DNA of 38,731 bases from the IMG/VR virus record IMGVR_UViG_3300021957_000111, positions 1-38,731 of that record; one strand, written 5' to 3'. Under the pieces are notes generated by a model. The model saw only the letters and a list, made by a program, of their open reading frames with translations. It was not told the DNA's origin and made no database searches. This document shows positions 35,401 to 38,731 of the stretch, piece after piece. This DNA comes from a virus. The position numbers were made by a program, and so were the translations under genes. How positions within the stretch are numbered: position 1 is the stretch's first letter; each line of letters starts with the position of its first letter.

Positions 35401-38352
35401 GGTACAAACGGAACAAGTGGTGAAAACGGCTCAACAGGATCTAATGGAGCAGCAGGTGCATCAGGTTCAGATGGTACTAACGGAACTTCAGGAGAAGATG
35501 GTTCTCAAGGTACAAATGGAGACGCAGGTCAATCAGGTTCAGATGGTACAAATGGTACTTCTGGAGAAGATGGTTCAGTAGGATCAAACGGTGATGCAGG
35601 TGCATCAGGTTCAGATGGTACAAATGGAACATCAGGAGAAGATGGCTCAGTAGGATCAAATGGTGATGGAGGTGCATCAGGAGCTGATGGTACAAATGGA
35701 ACATCAGGTGAAGATGGTTCTCAAGGTACAAATGGTGATGGAGGTCAAAGTGGTGCTGATGGTACAAATGGTACTTCAGGAGAAGATGGTTCTCAAGGTT
35801 CTAACGGAGCAGGTGGACAATCAGGTGCAGACGGAACAAATGGAACTTCTGGAGAAGATGGTTCAATAGGTACAAACGGAGAAGCAGGTGAATCAGGTGC
35901 AGATGGTACTAATGGAACAAGTGGAGAAGATGGTTCTCAAGGTTCTAACGGAGCAGGTGGACAATCAGGTGCAGACGGAACAAATGGAACTTCAGGTGAA
36001 AACGGCTCAACAGGTACAAATGGTAACGCAGGTCAATCAGGTGCAGACGGAACGAATGGTACTTCAGGAGAAAATGGTTCAACAGGATCTAATGGAGTAG
36101 CAGGTCAATCAGGTTCAGATGGTACAAACGGAACATCAGGTGAAAATGGTTCAACAGGTACAAATGGAGCAGCAGGTCAATCAGGTGCAGATGGTACTAA
36201 CGGAACATCAGGAGAAGATGGTTCTCAAGGTACAACTGGAGATGCGGGTCAAAGTGGTGCTGATGGTACAAACGGAACAAGTGGAGAAAATGGTTCAACA
36301 GGATCTAATGGAGCAGCAGGACAATCAGGTGCAGACGGAACAAATGGAACAAGTGGAGAAGATGGCTCTACAGGTACAAATGGTGATGGAGGTCAAAGTG
36401 GTGCTGATGGTACAAACGGAACAAGTGGAGAAGATGGTTCTCAAGGTACAAATGGTGATGGTGGACAATCAGGAGCAGATGGTACTAATGGAACATCAGG
36501 AGAAAATGGTTCAACAGGATCTAATGGAGTAGCAGGTCAATCAGGAGCTGATGGTACAAACGGAACATCTGGAGAAGATGGTTCAACAGGTACAACTGGA
36601 GATGCAGGTCAATCAGGTGCAGATGGTACTAACGGAACAAGTGGAGAAGATGGTTCAACAGGTTCTAATGGAGCAGCAGGACAATCAGGTTCAGATGGTA
36701 CAAATGGTACAAGCGGTGAAAACGGATCAACAGGTACAAATGGTAATGCAGGTCAATCAGGTGCAGATGGTACTAACGGAACATCAGGTGAAAATGGTTC
36801 AACAGGATCTAACGGAGCAGCAGGAGCCTCAGGTGTAGATGGTGCAGGTGGAACATCAGGTGAAAATGGTTCAAATGGTTCAAATGGAGCAGCAGGACAA
36901 TCAGGTGCAGACGGAACTAATGGTACTTCAGGTGAAAACGGTTCAACAGGATCTAATGGAGCAGCAGGAGCAAGTGGTTCAGATGGTACAAATGGCACAT
37001 CAGGTGAAGATGGTTCTCAAGGTACAAATGGTGATGGAGGTCAAAGTGGTGCTGATGGTACAAACGGAACAAGCGGTGAAGATGGTTCAACAGGATCTAA
37101 TGGAGTAGCAGGTCAATCAGGAGCTGATGGTACAAACGGAACATCTGGAGAAGATGGTTCAACAGGTACAACTGGAGATGCAGGTCAATCAGGTGCTGAT
37201 GGAACAAATGGTACAAGTGGTGAAGATGGTTCTCAAGGCTCAAACGGAGCAGGTGGACAATCCGGAGCAGATGGTACTAACGGAACAAGCGGTGAAGATG
37301 GCTCAACAGGTACAAATGGTGATGGTGGACAATCAGGAGCAGATGGTACTAATGGAACATCAGGAGAAGATGGTACAACAGGATCAAATGGTGGTGCAGG
37401 TCAATCAGGAGCAGATGGTGCAAATGGAACATCTGGAGAAGATGGTTCAAATGGTTCAAATGGAGCAGCAGGAGCATCAGGAGTAGATGGTGCCAATGGA
37501 ACAAGTGGAGAAGATGGTTCAACAGGATCAAATGGTGATGCAGGTCAATCAGGTGCTGATGGTACTAGTGGAACATCAGGAGAAGATGGTTCAACAGGAT
37601 CAAATGGAGCAAACGGAGGATCAGGTTTAAATGGTATAAGTAATACTTCAGGTACTTCAGGTTCATCAGGTTCAAGTGGTGTAGGTGGTGCTGGAGGTGT
37701 TTCTGGAGGTACAGGTTCATCAGGTACTTCAGGAGTTGATGGAACATCTGGTAAAGATGGTTCAAATGGTACTTCAGGTGTAATTGGAGGATCAGGTTCT
37801 TCAATTACCATTACAACTAACCGTAATGTGGTAATTGCTGGTGGTACTTCAGCTACTTTAGATCAAGATAGAAGTCTTTCAATTTTAAATCCAATTGATT
37901 TAGGTGCAGATGTATTCGGTCAAGCAGGTAAAATAAAATATCCTCATGTTACATCACTTAACCTTGCTTCAGGTGATGTAGTTTATTTTGGAGGTCAATC
38001 AACAGGTACTTTAGCCCCACAGCTTGGTAGTGTAGTGTTTTTATCTTCTCAAGGACTTTGGGGTAGAACAATTAGTAGTAGTAGTAATGTCGGTAGAATG
38101 GTAGGTTTAGCTTTAGGAGGCACAATTTCTACTAGTGGGGTATTACTAAGAGGAGTTTTTAGGACAGGTTCTAGTACCTTATATCCAGCAGGAGCTCCAC
38201 TATATATTACAAACTCATATGGTGCGTTTTCTGGTACAAAACCATCTAGTGGATATGTAAAAATAATAGGATTTGGTATGAATGGAAGTAGTTCATCTAC
38301 AGTGACACAATCTATATGGTTCGATCCTGATAAAACATGGGTGACATTATAA
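23419..38352 (+). CDS. Giant collagen-like fibre protein (4977 residues)
   Basis: This is a single uninterrupted reading frame. Residues 1-88 form an N-terminal domain (LLPFAGNFEPEKAGAFDARA; NSYVYEGMTVTVAQDTT; YSGWIFIG) like anchoring domains of phage fibres. Residues 89-4795 are 1569 consecutive three-residue units with Gly first, apart from rare Asn or Lys replacements. I saw no proline, cysteine or aromatic residue in them and only a few Lys, but abundant Ser, Thr, Asn, Asp and Glu. Residues 4796-4977 form a globular knob (DVVYFGGQSTGTLAPQLGSV; GLALGGTISTSGVLLRGVFR; QSIWFDPDKTWVTL) resembling fibre-tip domains in which 'F-(N/D)-P-D-x-T-W' ends the chain. It likely forms a very long trimeric fibre or a polyglycine-II-like bundle for reaching host surface polymers. 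It starts 1 bp after the previous stop. The next gene, another adhesin-like protein, may be its partner. The fold is not proven by sequence. Confidence 0.92.
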   Translation: MGRDKGLLPFAGNFEPEKAGAFDARANIPTKADLIVASNWTANDGNSYVYEGMTVTVAQDTTTENNGIYVLVDPSNITAVDYSGWIFIGAGGASGGSGTSGSSGSSGSSGASGESGASGTTGTSGTSGESGSNGSSGTSGESNTSGSAGTSGESGTSGLAGTSGESGSNGSIGTSGESGTSGESGTSGISGTSGESGTSGSAGTSGESGTSGESGTSGESGSNGSSGTSGESGTSGTSGISGTSGTSGESGTSGSAGTSGESGTTGSAGTSGESGTSGSAGTSGESGSNGSSGTSGESGTNGSSGTSGEAGSNGSSGTSGESGTTGSSGTSGESGTTGSSGTSGESGSAGSAGTSGTSGSTGTSGTSGESNTSGSAGTSGTSGSSGTAGTSGESNTSGSSGTAGTSGSSGTAGTSGESNTSGSAGTSGTSGSSGTAGTSGESNTSGSAGTSGTSGSTGSAGTSGESNTSGSAGTSGTSGSSGSAGTSGESNTSGSAGTSGTSGSTGTAGTSGESNTSGSAGTSGTSGSSGTVGTSGESNTSGSAGTSGTSGTSGTVGTSGESNTSGSAGTSGTSGSSGTAGTSGESNTSGSAGTSGTSGSTGSAGTSGESNTSGSAGTSGTSGSTGTSGTSGESNTSGSAGTSGTSGTSGSSGTAGTSGESNTSGSAGTSGTSGSTGTAGTSGESNTSGSAGTSGTSGSTGTAGTSGESNTSGSAGTSGTSGSTGTAGTSGESNTSGSAGTSGTSGSSGSAGTSGESNTSGSAGTSGTSGSSGSSGTAGTSGESNTSGSAGTSGTSGSTGTAGTSGESNTSGSAGTSGTSGSSGSAGTSGESNTSGSAGTSGTSGSTGTAGTSGESGTSGSAGTSGESGSNGSSGTSGESGSTGSSGTSGESGSNGSAGTSGESGTSGSAGTSGESGSNGSNGTSGESGTTGSAGTSGESGSNGSSGTSGESGTNGSSGTSGESGSNGSSGTSGESGTNGSSGTSGESGTNGSSGTSGESGSNGSNGTSGESGTSGSAGTSGESGSNGSSGTSGESNTSGSSGTSGTSGENGSSGTSGESGTSGSTGTSGTSGESGSNGSAGTSGESGTSGSAGTSGESGSNGSNGTSGESGTNGSSGTSGESGSNGSSGTSGESGSAGTSGESNTSGSTGTSGTSGENGSSGTSGESGTSGSTGTSGESGSNGSAGTSGESGTSGSAGTSGESGTNGSSGTSGESGTNGSSGTSGESGTNGSSGTSGTSGESGSAGTSGESNTSGSAGTSGTSGESGSAGTSGESNTSGSTGTSGTSGENGSSGTSGESGTSGSAGTSGESGSNGSSGTSGESGTNGSSGSAGTSGENGSSGTSGESGESGTSGSAGTSGEAGSSGDSKESGTSGSSGSAGTTGEAGSSGDSKESGTSGSSGSAGTSGENGSTGTSGIAGESGTSGSSGTSGENGSTGTSGIAGESGTNGSSGTSGENGSTGTNGEAGESGSDGTNGTSGEDGSTGSNGDAGESGSDGTNGTSGEDGSTGSNGEAGESGSDGTNGTSGENGSTGSNGADGESGSDGTSGTSGENGSTGTNGAAGESGSDGTNGTSGENGSTGTSGEAGESGSNGSSGTSGENGSTGTSGIAGESGTSGSSGTSGENGSTGTNGEAGESGSDGTNGTSGENGSTGSNGAAGESGSDGTNGTSGINGSTGSNGAAGESGADGTNGTSGEDGSTGTTGEAGESGADGTSGTSGVNGSTGSNGADGESGANGSSGTSGENGSTGSNGVAGESGSDGTSGTSGENGSTGTNGEAGESGADGTNGTSGEDGSTGTNGEAGESGANGTSGTSGVNGSTGSNGADGESGANGTSGTSGENGSTGSNGAAGESGSDGTNGTSGENGSTGTNGEAGESGANGSSGTSGENGSTGTTGDAGESGADGTSGTSGENGSTGTNGEAGESGANGSSGTSGENGSTGSNGADGESGANGTSGTSGENGSTGTTGDAGESGADGTNGTSGENGSVGSSGEAGESGSNGSAGTSGENGSTGTSGIAGESGINGSSGTSGENGSTGSNGAAGESGADGTSGTSGVNGSTGSNGADGESGADGTNGTSGENGSTGSNGDAGESGSDGTNGTSGENGSTGTNGEAGESGANGSSGTSGENGSTGSNGADGESGSDGTSGTSGENGSTGSNGADGESGSDGTNGTSGEDGSTGTNGDAGESGSDGTNGTSGEDGSTGTNGEAGESGSDGTNGTSGENGSTGSNGADGESGANGTSGTSGENGSIGSNGADGESGANGTSGTSGENGSTGSNGADGESGSDGTNGTSGEDGSTGTTGDAGESGADGTSGTSGENGSTGSNGANGESGANGTSGTSGVNGSTGSNGANGESGADGTNGTSGENGSQGSNGAGGESGANGTNGTSGEDGSTGTNGEAGESGSDGTNGTSGENGSTGTNGEAGESGANGTSGTSGEDGSTGSNGADGESGANGTSGTSGENGSTGSNGADGESGANGTSGTSGENGSTGTNGEAGESGSDGTNGTSGEDGSTGSSGDDGESGADGTSGTSGINGSIGSNGANGESGANGTSGTSGENGSIGSNGANGESGADGTNGTSGEDGSQGSNGAGGESGADGTNGTSGENGSTGTTGDAGESGADGTSGTSGVNGSTGSNGAAGQSGANGTSGTSGENGSTGSNGANGESGADGTSGTSGENGSTGTNGAAGESGANGTNGTSGEDGSTGTNGDAGESGSDGTNGTSGENGSTGSSGDDGESGADGTSGTSGENGSTGSNGAAGESGADGTSGTSGVNGSTGSNGANGESGADGTNGTSGENGSTGTNGDAGESGADGTNGTSGENGSTGTTGDAGESGADGTSGTSGVNGSIGSNGAAGQSGADGTNGTSGINGSTGSNGANGESGADGTSGTSGEDGSQGSNGAGGESGADGTNGTSGENGSTGTTGDAGESGADGTSGTSGEDGSTGTNGEAGESGADGTSGTSGENGSTGSNGANGESGADGTSGTSGVNGSTGSNGANGESGADGTNGTSGEDGSTGTNGDAGESGADGTNGTSGENGSTGTNGEAGESGANGTSGTSGVNGSTGSNGANGESGADGTNGTSGEDGSQGSNGAAGESGADGTNGTSGEDGSTGTNGEAGESGSDGTNGTSGEDGSTGTNGEAGESGSDGTNGTSGVNGSTGSNGAAGQSGANGTSGTSGENGSTGSNGAGGESGADGTNGTSGEDGSQGSNGAGGESGADGTNGTSGEDGSTGTTGDAGQSGADGTNGTSGEDGSTGTNGEAGESGSDGTNGTSGENGSTGSNGAAGESGADGTSGTSGENGSTGTNGEAGESGADGTNGTSGENGSTGTNGDAGESGSDGTNGTSGENGSTGTNGEAGESGSDGTNGTSGEDGSQGSNGAGGESGADGTNGTSGEDGSQGSNGAGGQSGADGTNGTSGEDGSTGTNGDAGESGADGTSGTSGINGSTGSNGAAGESGADGTNGTSGENGSTGSNGVAGQSGSDGTNGTSGENGSTGTNGEAGESGADGTNGTSGEDGSQGSNGAGGESGADGTNGTSGENGSTGTNGDAGQSGADGTNGTSGEDGSTGTNGEAGESGSDGTNGTSGKNGSTGSNGAAGQSGSDGTNGTSGENGSTGTNGEAGQSGADGTNGTSGEDGSQGSNGAGGQSGADGTNGTSGEDGSQGTNGDGGQSGADGTNGTSGEDGSTGTNGEAGESGADGTNGTSGENGSTGSNGAAGQSGSDGTNGTSGENGSTGTNGEAGESGADGTNGTSGENGSTGSNGAAGQSGSDGTNGTSGEDGSQGTNGDAGESGSDGTNGTSGEDGSTGTNGDAGQSGADGTNGTSGEDGSVGSNGDGGASGADGTNGTSGEDGSQGSNGAGGQSGADGTNGTSGEDGSQGSNGAGGQSGADGTNGTSGEDGSTGTNGEAGESGADGTNGTSGENGSTGSNGAAGQSGADGTNGTSGEDGSNGTSGDAGQSGADGTNGTSGEDGSTGTNGEAGQSGSDGTNGTSGENGSTGSNGAAGASGSDGTNGTSGEDGSQGTNGDAGQSGSDGTNGTSGEDGSVGSNGDAGASGSDGTNGTSGEDGSVGSNGDGGASGADGTNGTSGEDGSQGTNGDGGQSGADGTNGTSGEDGSQGSNGAGGQSGADGTNGTSGEDGSIGTNGEAGESGADGTNGTSGEDGSQGSNGAGGQSGADGTNGTSGENGSTGTNGNAGQSGADGTNGTSGENGSTGSNGVAGQSGSDGTNGTSGENGSTGTNGAAGQSGADGTNGTSGEDGSQGTTGDAGQSGADGTNGTSGENGSTGSNGAAGQSGADGTNGTSGEDGSTGTNGDGGQSGADGTNGTSGEDGSQGTNGDGGQSGADGTNGTSGENGSTGSNGVAGQSGADGTNGTSGEDGSTGTTGDAGQSGADGTNGTSGEDGSTGSNGAAGQSGSDGTNGTSGENGSTGTNGNAGQSGADGTNGTSGENGSTGSNGAAGASGVDGAGGTSGENGSNGSNGAAGQSGADGTNGTSGENGSTGSNGAAGASGSDGTNGTSGEDGSQGTNGDGGQSGADGTNGTSGEDGSTGSNGVAGQSGADGTNGTSGEDGSTGTTGDAGQSGADGTNGTSGEDGSQGSNGAGGQSGADGTNGTSGEDGSTGTNGDGGQSGADGTNGTSGEDGTTGSNGGAGQSGADGANGTSGEDGSNGSNGAAGASGVDGANGTSGEDGSTGSNGDAGQSGADGTSGTSGEDGSTGSNGANGGSGLNGISNTSGTSGSSGSSGVGGAGGVSGGTGSSGTSGVDGTSGKDGSNGTSGVIGGSGSSITITTNRNVVIAGGTSATLDQDRSLSILNPIDLGADVFGQAGKIKYPHVTSLNLASGDVVYFGGQSTGTLAPQLGSVVFLSSQGLWGRTISSSSNVGRMVGLALGGTISTSGVLLRGVFRTGSSTLYPAGAPLYITNSYGAFSGTKPSSGYVKIIGFGMNGSSSSTVTQSIWFDPDKTWVTL
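23683..24519 (+). repeat. Collagen-like triplets, zone 1 (93 triplets)
   Basis: This is an irregular mixture of GTS, GES, GSS, GSN, GSA and GAS triplets directly after the N-terminal domain. GTS GES alternation is frequent. One NTS triplet (Asn in the Gly place) occurs near 23850. No longer unit length is kept. Confidence 0.9.
24520..25977 (+). repeat. Collagen-like triplets, zone 2: 20 units with an Asn-for-Gly break in each
   Basis: Twenty units each begin GES NTS (usually followed by GSA) and end GTS. Eighteen units have 8 triplets (72 bp) and two have 9, which accounts exactly for the 1458 bp. The second triplet NTS puts Asn (AAT or AAC) where Gly is expected, making a regularly spaced break in the Gly register. 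Confidence 0.92.
25978..27642 (+). repeat. Collagen-like triplets, zone 3 (185 triplets)
   Basis: Mostly alternating GES, GTS, GSN/GTN, GSS/GSA triplets without a fixed long unit. It has scattered NTS breaks and, at its end, two KES triplets at 27526 and 27598 (72 bp apart) where Lys replaces Gly. It is transitional between zones 2 and 4. Confidence 0.88.
36506..36620 (+). repeat. 115-bp perfect direct repeat, copy 1 (copy 2 at 37082-37196)
   Basis: This stretch is identical base for base to 37082-37196, a displacement of 576 bp or exactly eight units. Most neighbouring units differ at many synonymous sites, so such long identity points to recent copying or conversion inside the array. Confidence 0.85.
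37082..37196 (+). repeat. 115-bp perfect direct repeat, copy 2
   Basis: Second copy of 36506-36620; both flanks differ (preceding base G versus A, following base T versus A). Confidence 0.85.
37651..37803 (+). repeat. Collagen-like triplets, terminal zone (17 triplets)
   Basis: After the last 24-residue unit, which ends in a single NTS break, the array returns to irregular GTS, GSS, GVG, GAG and GVS triplets. It stops at GSS immediately before the C-terminal knob (ITITTNRNVVIAGG). Confidence 0.88.
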
Positions 38353-38361
38353 TATAAGAAT

Positions 38362-38731
38362 ATGGCAGCAACAATAGTATATATACAAGAAACTAAAAAT
38401 GCAGTTGCTTATGCTGTAGGTTCCAGTTCATCAAGTACTACATCTTGGTTATTAGCTAGAAATTCAACAACTGCAGCTTCATTTAATTCATATACCTCAT
38501 TAACTAATGTATCTAATGCTATATTTGCTCAACAAACATTTAGTAAAGGTAATTATAATTCAATAATTTATCGAACATTTTTTTATTTCGATTTAAGCAG
38601 TATTCCAGGCACTATAACATCTCTACAATTAAGAATTTATACAATTGATAATAATACAGGGGGTGAGGGTAGGACAATTATAATGAAAACAAATGCATTT
38701 GGGAATAATGGGTCAAACTTTGTTAGTGGTG
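38362..38731 (+). CDS. DNRLRE-like adhesin/fibre protein, 3' truncated
   Basis: The ATG at 38362 lies 9 bp after the giant fibre gene, and the frame stays open to the window end (123 codons). It reads MAATIVYIQETKNAVAYAVG, then a Ser/Thr run, then IIYRTFFYFDLSSIPGTITS followed by LQLRIYTIDNN. The 'R-x-x-x-x-F-D-L-S-S-I-P-x-x-x-T-x-x-x-L-x-(I/L)-Y' pattern matches the DNRLRE beta-sandwich found in secreted and surface proteins, often next to carbohydrate-active or adhesive domains. There is no signal peptide, as expected for a virion protein. Likely a fibre or receptor-contact protein that works with the preceding gene product. The remainder lies outside the window. Confidence 0.8.
   Translation, partial: MAATIVYIQETKNAVAYAVGSSSSSTTSWLLARNSTTAASFNSYTSLTNVSNAIFAQQTFSKGNYNSIIYRTFFYFDLSSIPGTITSLQLRIYTIDNNTGGEGRTIIMKTNAFGNNGSNFVSG

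Larger units (their letters stand above)
27643..37650 (+). repeat. Collagen-like triplets, zone 4: 139 units of 72 bp in one register
   Basis: The 10,008 bp equals exactly 139 units of 24 residues. Each unit begins GEN or GED (rarely GVN, GIN, GKN), then usually GST or GSQ. The fourth triplet is variable, the fifth is GES, GQS or GAS, the sixth GAD, GSD or GAN, the seventh GTN or GTS, and the eighth nearly always GTS. The register was checked every 360 bp (5 units): the same codon position recurs at 27721, 28081, 28441 and so on through 37441. Confidence 0.95.

Noticed and set aside
27643-37650. CRISPR-like array, because of regular spacing
   Set aside because: Units are contiguous and protein-coding in one frame, with no distinct repeat/spacer structure and no cas genes.
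27643-37650. RTX-type calcium-binding nonapeptides
   Set aside because: The Gly and Asp spacing is strictly three-residue, without the G-G-x-G-x-D-x-U-x pattern.

Overview
The window is a strongly AT-rich segment of a T4-type (contractile-tailed, myovirus-like) phage genome. All genes are on the plus strand and tightly packed, often with TAATG or short overlaps. The identification rests on a syntenic set of T4-family morphogenesis proteins recognised from motifs: large terminase (gp17), portal (gp20), prohead protease (gp21), scaffold (gp22), major capsid protein (gp23), a PhoH-type ATPase, and neck/tail-completion proteins gp13, gp14 and gp15. Almost no start codon has a Shine-Dalgarno sequence; leaders are A/T-rich. 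Together with promoter-like TATATTTA boxes and fibre-domain types, this suggests a marine Bacteroidota host, but that is inference. No tRNA, CRISPR array, insertion sequence, integrase or attachment site was seen.

Layout. (1) 1-3360: a 5'-truncated conserved phage protein, small virion-like or unknown proteins, and three tandem small genes sharing an N-terminal module that ends in L-A/V-E, like the capsid-targeting peptide and gp21 cleavage site of T4 internal head proteins. (2) 3421-6075: after a strong terminator, an accessory block with an FAD-dependent dehydrogenase (COG2509-like), a small unknown, a cupin and a P-loop NTPase/kinase. (3) 6100-13934: a small coiled-coil protein, a membrane-anchored protein, terminase, portal, three unknown genes in the slot where T4 carries prohead-core genes, and the prohead protease. 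(4) 13954-17155: scaffold and major capsid genes form a unit bounded by two terminators, with a promoter-like element and two 5' leader hairpins. (5) 17156-22020: PhoH, a probable head or neck decoration protein carrying an inserted repeat domain, then gp13, gp14 and gp15. (6) 22059-38731: tail-fibre genes, dominated by one 14.9-kb gene encoding a 4977-residue collagen-like protein, followed by a truncated gene with a DNRLRE-like domain.

The outstanding feature is that giant fibre gene. Between an 88-residue N-terminal domain and a 182-residue C-terminal knob lie 1569 consecutive three-residue units (4707 residues) in one unbroken register. Of these, 1112 triplets form 139 copies of a 24-residue (72-bp) unit with no net register shift over 10,008 bp. 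If it forms a collagen-type triple helix, the shaft would be about 1.3 micrometres long, longer than many marine bacteria. Recurrent short motifs just upstream of start codons (ATATTTATAA four times, AATATGTATAA twice plus a variant) look like phage-specific expression signals.
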